Assembly (NCBI GenBank): GCA_021372865.1
Contig: JAJFTO010000014.1
Span: forward strand, 124,001-188,000
Reading direction: 5' to 3'
DNA length: 64,000 nt
Origin: Porphyromonadaceae bacterium
GTDB taxonomy: Bacteria; Bacteroidota; Bacteroidia; Bacteroidales; Dysgonomonadaceae
Shown: one piece after another, positions 16,661-24,030 of the stretch
Numbering within the stretch: the stretch's first letter is position 1
Layout: each line of letters starts with the position of its first letter
The notes under the pieces: generated by a model
What the model saw: the letters and a program-made list of their open reading frames with translations, nothing else
Database searches by the model: none
What the model was told of the DNA's origin: nothing
Translations under genes and position numbers: made by a program

Positions 16661-18499
16661 CTAGTCGAGCCAGCTTTTGGGTGCTATTTTCACTTTCACT
16701 CTCACCTGTTTATCAGTTTGTGGCAAAGTAACCGTGAGTTCTTCTGCATTGAAATTGTAATATGGTTCCCCATCCACAAAGCAGTTTTCTATGTAGATGC
16801 TGTGAGCCGGCAAGATATCTGGAGAAACACGGAGGATGTTGTCTTTGAAACTGTTCGGCAGCGGCTTGAAATGAAGGATCAGCGGTTGTTTGGTGATGAG
16901 CAGGTTGACGTAGGTTGCCGCGAGGAAACAGAGTTCCATGCTGTGATAACCGCTCATGGAATGACTCCCTTTAAATCGTTCATTGCCGAGCAGGTAGGGT
17001 AAACCATTTGCCAGCGTATTGAAATAGACGCCACCATCATCACTGTCGAGGAAAAAAGCATTATAAAATGCAGCTGCTTCCCTTCCGTTTTTGTTGTACT
17101 CATCATCTTTCAGTATTCCAAACATGATAAGATATGCCAGGATGGCCTGTTCCTGTTGCCACCATGCTTTCCGGTCGTGCCAGACAAATTCATGATGTGT
17201 TCCGTTGGGTTTTGTCACCCGCTCCACCACATCGTACCAGCCTCCTCTTTGTCTGTCGCAACCCACTTCGGGCATCAGCTCCGCAATCTTTCTGGCAAAA
17301 TCAAGGTATTCCTTTTTTGGTTTCAGAGATTGCATCCGCATCAGGTTCCAGGCAATCTTCAGGTTGTGTCCCACTACGGCCCTGTTTTGTTGCCAACCCC
17401 ATGTCTGATCCGGGCTCCAGTCCTCGTGAAACTTCTCCTGTACGAAGGGACTGTTTTCATAATCGGGGAAAAAGCGGGTGATGGTGTCAAATGTATATTC
17501 GAGGAAGTCGGCATACTTTTCTTCTCCTGTGGCCAGATAGAGGTTGATCAGGTAAGCCGGGGCATGATCTCCCACCGAGTTCCAGTTCTTGCGGGCCCGG
17601 TTGTGTGCCAGGCTCTCCGTTCTCGGATCCAGCATAATCGGATCGATGTGGGAGAAGTAACCCATTTTTTCTTCGTCTTTGAAAAAACGCTCGAACAGAT
17701 CCAATGTTTTGTCGATGTCCCATTTAATCTTGGGATCCCCTGTGATCCTCATGGTCTGCGTGGGTCCCGCCAGGGCGTAAATCTGCTCGTACATGGGGAT
17801 GGAGTCGTAATCGTCACCAAACTCGGATGTCAGCAGTTTGGTCTCTTTCTCCCCTTCCACCTTGATCCCGTGATACCAGTACACGATATCTTCATCGGCA
17901 TCATAAAAACGCATGTGGTCCCGCAGGTAATCACTCCCTTTCTCGGCGGCCTCAAGGTATTCATCTTTACCGGTAAGGAGATAGGCCGACGCAAATCCGT
18001 AGATCAACCGTGAAATGGTGTCGGTCTCCTGCAGATAATCCCCTTTTTTTGTTCCTCCCAGATGAAGCATGGTGCGATAGTTTTCATAATCGATGGGTTT
18101 ATTGGGAAAATCGAACTGCCATCTCATGTAGCTGGCCGCGATGGAGTCGATCTGATTGATCCACCAGTCGGGCTCCTCATGCCGGTATTTACCGGGGCCC
18201 CTACCTGGAAAGACCATCCACTGTACCTGAAAAAAGGGCTGGCTGCTATTCTCCCGGGGATAAAATGTTCCGTATGCAAATACCATCTGGCGCGGAAGGG
18301 CCAGTAGGTTCATCATATCGGCCGTGGCATCCTTGTACGCCTCATTCAGGTTACGTGAATATCGCGCATAGCAATTATCAGAGATGTATGCTTTGAAAAT
18401 GCGGTTGTCAGAGGTTTTTAGAGAGAAAGTACGTTCGTTCAGATTGAATTCTGTCACGTAACCTGCGATCGTATCGGAAAAGGTAAAGTTTATATCCAT
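16661..18499 (-). CDS. AGE-family (N-acylglucosamine 2-epimerase-like) protein with extra N- and C-terminal domains
   Basis: The protein has 612 residues, against about 400 for plain epimerases of this family. Residues 1-100 form a beta-rich extra domain (F-S-D-T-I-A-G-Y-V-T-E-F...). The alpha6/alpha6 barrel runs from about 110 to 520 with family-like segments G-D-H-A-P-A-Y-L-I-N, W-G-W-Q-Q-N-R-A-V-V-G-H-N-L-K, E-F-V-W-H-D-R-K-A-W-W-Q-Q-E and G-S-H-S-M-S-G-Y-H-S-M-E-L. The last 80 or so residues are again beta-rich. Known relatives epimerise or isomerise free sugars, and the substrate here is not evident. No signal peptide, so cytosolic. It lies 9 bases from the gene before it and 14 from the STAS gene after it. 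Confidence 0.82.
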   Translation of the reverse strand: MDINFTFSDTIAGYVTEFNLNERTFSLKTSDNRIFKAYISDNCYARYSRNLNEAYKDATADMMNLLALPRQMVFAYGTFYPRENSSQPFFQVQWMVFPGRGPGKYRHEEPDWWINQIDSIAASYMRWQFDFPNKPIDYENYRTMLHLGGTKKGDYLQETDTISRLIYGFASAYLLTGKDEYLEAAEKGSDYLRDHMRFYDADEDIVYWYHGIKVEGEKETKLLTSEFGDDYDSIPMYEQIYALAGPTQTMRITGDPKIKWDIDKTLDLFERFFKDEEKMGYFSHIDPIMLDPRTESLAHNRARKNWNSVGDHAPAYLINLYLATGEEKYADFLEYTFDTITRFFPDYENSPFVQEKFHEDWSPDQTWGWQQNRAVVGHNLKIAWNLMRMQSLKPKKEYLDFARKIAELMPEVGCDRQRGGWYDVVERVTKPNGTHHEFVWHDRKAWWQQEQAILAYLIMFGILKDDEYNKNGREAAAFYNAFFLDSDDGGVYFNTLANGLPYLLGNERFKGSHSMSGYHSMELCFLAATYVNLLITKQPLILHFKPLPNSFKDNILRVSPDILPAHSIYIENCFVDGEPYYNFNAEELTVTLPQTDKQVRVKVKIAPKSWLD

Positions 18500-18508
18500 G
18501 GTGAATTG

Positions 18509-19069
18509 TTATTTTTTTCTTGTGTCCGGAAATAATCTGTTCGCAAATATATAAATGAAGGGTACAAAAACACCCCAGGCAGCTGCAATGATGGCCAGGC
18601 TGTAAACACCATATGTGAGTTCCACAAGTCCGAAGCGCTCGGCCGACCTGAATATCAGTACTGCAAAGACGATTCCCAGCAGTGCATTGACGAGATGTTT
18701 ACCTCGCGTAAACACGAGATAGGAAACGATCCTGATACTAAAATTTACCCAGAGAGCCAGGATCCAGATTGGCAGGACAAACTGAAAATCGAACAGACGT
18801 GAAGAGGGATTCACAAAATACACCGAGGTCACGATCAGCAAGGTTTCCACTACAGCAGCAGCAAGTGTAACAATAACCACCAGTTTTATTTTATTCCTGA
18901 TGAGTTTCTTGTTCTGAAGCAGGTCGATAAGTACAACCAGCATCACCACAGCCATTCCTAGCCAGGGCATCTGCTGAAGGGCGCCAAAATAACAGGCAAC
19001 AACACCGATCATGAAAGTGAGGGTACCTATAATTTGATTCAACCAAAATGCAAGATTCGCTCTGTTCAT
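18509..19069 (-). CDS. Multi-pass membrane protein resembling DUF2878
   Basis: The protein has 186 residues with about five or six hydrophobic helices. The pattern of a first helix followed by M-P-W-L-G, a charged helix end (L-Q-N-K-K-L-I-R-N-K-I-K), and the segment V-L-P-I-W-I-L-A-L-W-V-N-F recalls DUF2878 inner-membrane proteins, but I hold this loosely. Function unknown. It lies between the thiamine-diphosphate enzyme (20-base gap) and the AGE-family gene (9-base gap). Confidence 0.6.
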   Translation of the reverse strand: MNRANLAFWLNQIIGTLTFMIGVVACYFGALQQMPWLGMAVVMLVVLIDLLQNKKLIRNKIKLVVIVTLAAAVVETLLIVTSVYFVNPSSRLFDFQFVLPIWILALWVNFSIRIVSYLVFTRGKHLVNALLGIVFAVLIFRSAERFGLVELTYGVYSLAIIAAAWGVFVPFIYIFANRLFPDTRKK

Positions 19070-19089
19070 TGTCCACCGTTTTTTGTTTT

Positions 19090-20742
19090 TTAATCGTCGA
19101 AAGCGGCAAAGGGGGGGTAAATCTCCGGATCGACAACGACATCAATCAGTGCCGGTTTTCCCAGGCCCAGGGCTGTGGTGAAAGCAGCTTCAAACTGATT
19201 GATTTCAGTCACCCTGAATCCCTGTGCTCCGCAAGCTTCCGCGTATTTCACGTAATCGGGATTCAGGAAGTGGTTGAACACTTCCTTTTTGTTTGCCCTC
19301 AGCTGGAAGAACTTGATGATATTGAATTCCGAATTATTGAAAATAATCCAGATCACCGGCACATTCTCCTGCACGGCGGTCATCAGCTCAAATCCAGCCA
19401 TCTGGTAATCACCATCACCGCAGGCCACAATGACTGGCCTGTCGGGATTGGCATACTTCACTCCTATTGAAGCATTCACGTTGGCAGCCATCGGCCCGAA
19501 GCTGCCCGGATTCTGGTAATTCCTGCCCTTGTCGAGGGTGAGGTAAGCATGCAACCAGAGCATATGTCCGCCGGCGTCACCAAGAATAATGCTCTTCTCA
19601 GGCGACAACCGCGATATTTCCCGTACCAGCATCGCCGGATGAATTTTTGTACCCGGCTGTACCAGCTTCACATCGCGAAACTGATCTGTGGCCTTTACAG
19701 AAAGCAACTTCCCTGCCCTCATGGCGATCATTTTTTTGTGCAGGGCGACCACTGCCGGCCGGGCATCCGACAAAATCGGGTAGTCGGCCTTGTACACCTT
19801 GTCAATCTCATGGGGGTCGATGTTGATGTGAATAAGCTCCTTGTTTTCAAACAGTACATCTTTAAAACGCCATGTATTCCACTTTGCAAAAGAGTTCCCG
19901 ACGGCAAGTACCAGATTGGTCTCTTTAAAGTACTTTTTGACACCAGGATCGCCCGAAGTACCGAAAGTGCCCAGACAGAGCGGATGCGTCTCGGGTAGGG
20001 CTCCCTTGGCATCCATGGTGGTACAGAAAGGTATGCGAAACGCTTCCAGCATCTTCAGCAAATCACCCTCCGCATGGCTTCTGATGGTGCCATATCCGAC
20101 GAGGGCCATCACTTTTTTCCCTCTATTTATGGCGTCTGTCAACGCAGCAGCGGCTTTTTCCAGATCTTCCTGTGCGGCCAATACGGGTTTTATATGGAAA
20201 CGGAATGGCCGGTAATTGGGTACCTCCTCTTCGTAAATACTGTAATCGACATGGACGTTCACCGGACCCGGACGTCCTTCGAAAGCAAGGTTTATCGCCT
20301 CTTCGAGTATATCGCAGGCCTTGGAGGGATCCTCCAGGATAAACGATTTTTTTGTGACTGCCGAAAAGATTGCCTGTCCGTCGGGTGTCCGGCTCAGTCC
20401 CGAGGTATCACCCAGATCACCTTTACCACGCATTTCGCGGGGTGTATAGGCAGGTAGGGAAAGCAGGGGAAGCGAATCAGAATAGGCAACCGATAATCCC
20501 GAAAGCAGATTCACGGCTCCCGGGCCGGCTGTACAAAAGCATACGCCCAGTTTATCGGAGTACATGGCATAGCCGCATGCCATGAATGAGGCGGCCTGTT
20601 CATGGCGCGGGATGACGGTTTTGATTTTTTCTGTTCTGCTCAACGCAAACAAAAAAGCAGAGTCTGACTGGCCGGAACCGCCAAATACAGTATCCACCCC
20701 AATTGCCTCGAGATAATCTACAATAAGATCTCCAACATTCAT
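19090..20742 (-). CDS. Thiamine-diphosphate-dependent enzyme of the acetolactate synthase/oxalyl-CoA decarboxylase superfamily
   Basis: The 550-residue protein has three domains. The catalytic glutamate is in P-R-H-E-Q-A-A near residue 47. The binding motif G-D-G-D-Y-Q-M starts near 445 and ends with I-I-F-N-N, the GDG-x(~25)-NN signature of ThDP. A G-P-G-A-V-N-L-L-S-G segment also matches the family. Acetolactate synthase, pyruvate oxidase, sulfopyruvate or phosphonopyruvate decarboxylase and glyoxylate carboligase are all possible. No small acetolactate synthase subunit or ilv genes are near, so ordinary branched-chain synthesis is unlikely. Reaction unknown. Confidence 0.85.
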   Translation of the reverse strand: MNVGDLIVDYLEAIGVDTVFGGSGQSDSAFLFALSRTEKIKTVIPRHEQAASFMACGYAMYSDKLGVCFCTAGPGAVNLLSGLSVAYSDSLPLLSLPAYTPREMRGKGDLGDTSGLSRTPDGQAIFSAVTKKSFILEDPSKACDILEEAINLAFEGRPGPVNVHVDYSIYEEEVPNYRPFRFHIKPVLAAQEDLEKAAAALTDAINRGKKVMALVGYGTIRSHAEGDLLKMLEAFRIPFCTTMDAKGALPETHPLCLGTFGTSGDPGVKKYFKETNLVLAVGNSFAKWNTWRFKDVLFENKELIHINIDPHEIDKVYKADYPILSDARPAVVALHKKMIAMRAGKLLSVKATDQFRDVKLVQPGTKIHPAMLVREISRLSPEKSIILGDAGGHMLWLHAYLTLDKGRNYQNPGSFGPMAANVNASIGVKYANPDRPVIVACGDGDYQMAGFELMTAVQENVPVIWIIFNNSEFNIIKFFQLRANKKEVFNHFLNPDYVKYAEACGAQGFRVTEINQFEAAFTTALGLGKPALIDVVVDPEIYPPFAAFDD

Positions 20743-20811
20743 TACAAACTATTTTAATTTTAGGTTATTCATCCAGGTTTCCTGACTACTGTACTGTATG
20801 CCGATCTTAAT

Positions 20812-20834
20812 CCTGCATAATCAGTCTCTGCAGG
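20812..20834 (-). promoter_or_regulatory. Small inverted repeat in the widest gap of the 12-gene run
   Basis: CCTGCA and TGCAGG, 11 bases apart, lie just after the stop codon of the DJ-1 family gene. There is no T-run, so it is not a clear terminator. It may be a processing or attenuation point in the 94-base gap before the ThDP enzyme. I see no Bacteroidota promoter in this gap. Confidence 0.25.
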
Positions 20835-20836
20835 CC

Positions 20837-21598
20837 TTATTTTTCGAGTGCTTTTACCAACTGTCTTCCATATTCGGCCGACGACTCCACCGAGAGTCCG
20901 GTTACAAAAGGCCAGTCTACTGCCACGCAGGGACGCTGAGGTGTGGCCATATCGTCGGCAAGCACCTTACCGTTCGGCCCTACCGCATCCTCCACGATAT
21001 CCTGCAATGGAATCAGGAAACCGGGTGTCATCACATCGGTTCCCTTGTTGTGGGGAGTAGTGCCCACCAGATCGTAGGTTAAATCAAAATCAACAAAATC
21101 CCATTTCCGTGGATGAGCCGTGACTTTCTTTCCGTAGATCACGCTCCTGTAGTTGTTTTCAGGATCACGGGTAAAAGCCAAAGCTCCCACCGAATAACAG
21201 ATGGCACCCACCAGTTTGTTGTTCTTTACGCAATGCAGGATCATGCGGTGTACCGCCGGGTTATTGCAAATATCAAGCGGAGTACCCGGGCCGCCGGTCA
21301 TTACCAGCGCATCATAATCTGCCATGTTTACCTCGCTTATTTTTTTCGGATTATCCAGCTCACCATTGCTCAGCAGCTCCTGCGTACGGGCAACTGTCTC
21401 TGGGGTATTCACCTTGATGTTTTGATATCCGTCCACGAAATCGGGATCCATGCTCATCGCAATGGGTAGGGGTTTCTTACCCAAATAGGTTGCAAGTGTT
21501 ACGTTGTGTCCTGCTTTTTTCAGCGCATCCCAGGGAGCCTGAAGCTCTTCGGCCCAGAAAGCATAGTTGCTTGCCAGTACCAATACATTTTTTTTCAT
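20837..21598 (-). CDS. DJ-1/PfpI (Hsp31-like) family protein, larger form
   Basis: The protein has 253 residues and a class I glutamine-amidotransferase-like fold. The nucleophile elbow is G-A-I-C-Y-S-V-G near residue 130, with the preceding acid side in V-M-T-G-G-P-G-T-P and a histidine-containing segment V-T-A-H-P-R-K-W. The length and ending (R-P-C-V-A-V-D-W-P-F-V-T-G) resemble the Hsp31/glyoxalase III-like group, which handles glyoxals or acts as a chaperone. It is the first of two DJ-1 superfamily members in this run, 33 bases from the cupin gene. Confidence 0.82.
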   Translation of the reverse strand: MKKNVLVLASNYAFWAEELQAPWDALKKAGHNVTLATYLGKKPLPIAMSMDPDFVDGYQNIKVNTPETVARTQELLSNGELDNPKKISEVNMADYDALVMTGGPGTPLDICNNPAVHRMILHCVKNNKLVGAICYSVGALAFTRDPENNYRSVIYGKKVTAHPRKWDFVDFDLTYDLVGTTPHNKGTDVMTPGFLIPLQDIVEDAVGPNGKVLADDMATPQRPCVAVDWPFVTGLSVESSAEYGRQLVKALEK

Positions 21599-21631
21599 TA
21601 TATTGAATTTTAAAGTGATTTAGAGAAAGGG

Positions 21632-21952
21632 TCAGATGGGTTTCACGGGACTAAAGACATCGATGGCTTCGGTGTCGCCTACCGAAGTAAATGAGTGGGT
21701 TGCGTTGGGCGGGATAAAATAGTAGTCGCCCGCCTCAAGCAACCGGGTCACACCGGCGATGGTCGCTTTGAATGCTCCTTTTATCACGTAGCCGAATTGT
21801 TCCGATTCATGGTGATGTTCGGGCAATGTGACATTGTCTGCAAAATTCCAGTGCATCACATTCATATTCTGACCGCTGCCCAGGTACTGCCCAAGCACGC
21901 CTTTAAACAGTTCTTTCTTCTCCACATCCTTCGCGTAACGAAATGGTTCCAT
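21632..21952 (-). CDS. Small cupin-domain protein
   Basis: The protein has 106 residues and a single cupin barrel. Motif 1 is P-E-H-H-H-E-S-E-Q-F-G-Y-V-I-K-G with metal-ligand H, H and E; motif 2 is G-D-Y-Y-F-I-P-P-N-A-T-H-S-F with the last histidine. Stand-alone cupins of this size are often sugar isomerases, lyases or metabolite sensors. Nothing in the sequence decides which. It lies 46 bases after the SUMF1-fold gene and 33 before the larger DJ-1 gene. Confidence 0.85.
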   Translation of the reverse strand: MEPFRYAKDVEKKELFKGVLGQYLGSGQNMNVMHWNFADNVTLPEHHHESEQFGYVIKGAFKATIAGVTRLLEAGDYYFIPPNATHSFTSVGDTEAIDVFSPVKPI

Positions 21953-21998
21953 AGATTTATTTGTTTGTTAATTATCTTATTTCCTGATTCACTTGCCG

Positions 21999-22955
21999 TC
22001 ACATATTCAGGCAAATGCGAAAGCCTATATCGAAGTAACAGGTATACTGGTAGTTGGTATTGTAACGGTAGGCACTGAATGGCAAATTGTTGTCGTGTTT
22101 GTACCAGCTCCCCCCTCTTTTTTGCTTATAGACGCCCTCTGAAGGGCCTGTAGGGCTGGTAAGGGTATCGGTGGGATAAGTTGCATAAAAATCGTTGACC
22201 CATTCCTCAGCATTTCCAATCAGGTTGTACAGCCCCAGGGAACTCTTCCCTTCCTCAAAGTCGGTAACATCGGTAAGTTTTTCCCGGCTTAATCCAAAAT
22301 TGGCATACCGGTCCATATTTTCAAAATCGTTACCCCAGGGGAAGGTCCGTCCGTCCGGATATCGGGCAGCATACTCCCACTCAGCCTCGGTTGGGAGACG
22401 GTATCCTTTACCAAAATTGCTGTTCCAGCTATTCAGACCATACGTTTCTTCGAGTCCTTCACTGCGGCTAAGCATGTTGCAGTAGAAAGCAGCACCATAC
22501 CAGGTTACATACACAACCGGCAGGTTTGCGTCTTTATCAGACACCGTGAAACGGGATTTTTCAAATCGTATGGGATTACGGTTCCCTTTGTAGTCGGCCT
22601 CCAGATTCAGCAGTACCTGCGAATCACCGTACCTGTTTTTCACCGAGATGTTCTGCTTATAGTCGCCGCTTAGTTCGCCCTGGAGCAATGCATAGTTTAA
22701 CATCTGGCAAAATTGAGCGTTGCTTACTTCATAAGTGCCCAATTTAAAACCATTCGGAATGATGACGGTATGCAGTGGAAAACCGAGCCTGAAGTCGCCC
22801 AGTATCTGTCCCATGGTGAATGTGTCGGCAGGAATATCCGTCATTTCCGGTACTTCAAAAAGCACTGCCTCTTCAGTTTTTTGTGTGTGGGTACAGCTGA
22901 GAGATAAAAGAAGGGAAAGGTAAAGCAGACCGCCTGTTTCTTTAAAATTTATCAT
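21999..22955 (-). CDS. SUMF1/FGE-sulfatase-domain lipoprotein
   Basis: The 318-residue lipoprotein has Cys21 in L-S-L-S-C. The SUMF1 fold is recognisable by F-T-M-G-Q-I-L-G-D near the start, P-V-V-Y-V-T-W-Y-G-A-A-F-Y-C-N, the hallmark Y-R-L-P-T-E-A-E-W-E-Y-A-A-R, G-N-A-E-E-W-V-N-D and R-G-G-S-W near the end, closing with D-I-G-F-R-I-C. The two active-site cysteines of true formylglycine-generating enzymes, which follow the G-G-S segment, are not seen (the stretch reads Y-K-H-D-N-N-L-P-F-S). It is therefore unlikely to modify sulfatases. Related lipoproteins are structural or gliding-type envelope proteins. It lies 10 bases after the first gene of the run. Confidence 0.85.
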   Translation of the reverse strand: MINFKETGGLLYLSLLLSLSCTHTQKTEEAVLFEVPEMTDIPADTFTMGQILGDFRLGFPLHTVIIPNGFKLGTYEVSNAQFCQMLNYALLQGELSGDYKQNISVKNRYGDSQVLLNLEADYKGNRNPIRFEKSRFTVSDKDANLPVVYVTWYGAAFYCNMLSRSEGLEETYGLNSWNSNFGKGYRLPTEAEWEYAARYPDGRTFPWGNDFENMDRYANFGLSREKLTDVTDFEEGKSSLGLYNLIGNAEEWVNDFYATYPTDTLTSPTGPSEGVYKQKRGGSWYKHDNNLPFSAYRYNTNYQYTCYFDIGFRICLNM

Positions 22956-22965
22956 GGTTACTCAA

Positions 22966-23532
22966 TTATTTCCGGTGAATCTTCTCAATGATTGCCTTCG
23001 CAAACAGATGGGCACAATCGCCCGCGCGGGCAGTAATCAGATCATCATCGATTACTACATCCTCATCCACATAGACAGCCCCGTAGGCCTTTGCATCGCC
23101 CAAAAGATTGTTATGACAGACCAGTCGCCTTCCTTTGATGAGTTCGGTGGCGGGAGCCAGTAGCCACAAACCGTGGCAGATAATTCCTTTGATAATCTCC
23201 TTTTTGGCAAAGGCACGTTTGATAAATTCGACGGCTGGGGGGAGTTTGTGAATATCTTCGGTATATCGCAACCGGTCGGCGACCATGCCGGAGGGAATGA
23301 TGACTGCATCGTAGACGGAGAGCTCCTCATCGCTCATATTCTCGAAACTTTCGTTGCACTCCATGGGCACTTTGTATTCATGTCCGTAGAAGGTGAGCCT
23401 CTCTTGTCCCCAGAGACGGCTTAGAAAATGCAAGTCAAAATTTTCTTCTGCAAAGCGGTACTTATAATAGAAAATCTCATTTTCATAAAAATCACTTTCT
23501 ATTAAAACCGCAATTTTGATTGTACGATTCAT
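22966..23532 (-). CDS. DJ-1/PfpI family protein, smaller form
   Basis: The protein has 188 residues, the common PfpI/DJ-1 length. The nucleophile cysteine sits in I-I-C-H-G-L-W-L-L near residue 118, with the acidic partner in the first half (E-S-D-F-Y-E-N-E). A closing histidine-type loop is in D-C-A-H-L-F. Members act as glyoxalases, deglycases, amidases or chaperones. As first gene of the 12-gene minus-strand run it follows a leader of about 200 bases that contains a -7 box. Confidence 0.85.
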   Translation of the reverse strand: MNRTIKIAVLIESDFYENEIFYYKYRFAEENFDLHFLSRLWGQERLTFYGHEYKVPMECNESFENMSDEELSVYDAVIIPSGMVADRLRYTEDIHKLPPAVEFIKRAFAKKEIIKGIICHGLWLLAPATELIKGRRLVCHNNLLGDAKAYGAVYVDEDVVIDDDLITARAGDCAHLFAKAIIEKIHRK

Positions 23533-23733
23533 TATTATTCAGATTAAAATTGATGTAATTTATCTGATTAAGAATATTTATTAAATCCCATTTAAAGGGA
23601 TCAGATCCAAACCAAGTATGTTAATTCAGTATATTCTGAAATATGTAAATGGAACAGGGATTGTCTTAAAATCTGATATTGATCAAGTCAGTTATAAGCC
23701 CGTTCCGGTATAGAATAGCGTTTTAAATATCTA

Positions 23734-23741
23734 CAAAGATA
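23734..23741 (-). promoter_or_regulatory. Putative -7 box of the 12-gene operon
   Basis: The minus strand reads TATCTTTG, matching TAnnTTTG, about 200 bases before the first DJ-1 gene. A good TTTG is not seen at the -33 distance. Confidence 0.4.
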
Positions 23742-23841
23742 ATAAATAATCTAAAAGATTAACCTCTATTAGATAAAATTTAAACCCACTTGGTAGAATT
23801 AAGTTTATCTGTTAAGCGTATACAAGGATTTTTAAATTAAA

Positions 23842-23878
23842 AAGAGGAATATTAGTTTTTTACTTCTAATTTCCTCTT
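23842..23878 (-). terminator. Rho-independent terminator of tRNA-Ser
   Basis: On the minus strand, AAGAGGAAATTAG pairs with CTAATATTCCTCTT (one bulged base), followed by a T-rich run. It starts five bases after the tRNA 3' end. Confidence 0.75.
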
Positions 23879-23882
23879 CCTG

Positions 23883-23969
23883 CGGAAAGAAAGGGATTCG
23901 AACCCTTGGTACCCGTAAGAGTACAACGGTTTTCGAGACCGCCCCGATCGACCACTCCGGCATCTTTCC
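23883..23969 (-). tRNA. tRNA-Ser (anticodon CGA)
   Basis: This 87-base class II tRNA has a seven-pair acceptor stem (GGAAAGA with TCTTTCC), discriminator G, and anticodon loop CTCGAAA giving anticodon CGA (codon UCG). It has a long variable arm and a T loop GGTTCGAATCC. CCA is not encoded. A -7 box lies just upstream and a terminator just downstream. Confidence 0.95.
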
Positions 23970-23980
23970 CGGTCAGCTTG

Positions 23981-23988
23981 CAAATTTA
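23981..23988 (-). promoter_or_regulatory. -7 box of tRNA-Ser
   Basis: The minus strand reads TAAATTTG, 11 bases before the tRNA 5' end, a match to TAnnTTTG. No clear -33 element. Confidence 0.5.
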
Positions 23989-24030
23989 CAATATTTCTCC
24001 CGACTTTGGAAAAGAATATGCAAAAATCCG

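Larger units (their letters stand above)
23533..23882. other. 350-base gene-free region, leader of the partner-switching run plus tRNA-Ser terminator
   Basis: The region is very AT-rich and has no plausible reading frame. It contains the terminator of tRNA-Ser at one end, a -7 box for the 12-gene run in the middle, and about 200 bases that would form a long leader for the first DJ-1 gene. I see no recognisable riboswitch. Confidence 0.5.

Noticed and set aside
17156..18013. A 285-codon plus-strand frame
   Set aside because: It is antisense to the AGE-family gene with no family features.
19090..20742. Calling the ThDP enzyme acetolactate synthase (ilvB)
   Set aside because: Superfamily motifs alone do not settle the reaction, and no small subunit or ilv neighbour exists.
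21999..22955. Formylglycine-generating (sulfatase-activating) enzyme
   Set aside because: The fold matches, but the active-site cysteines are not visible and no sulfatase gene is near.
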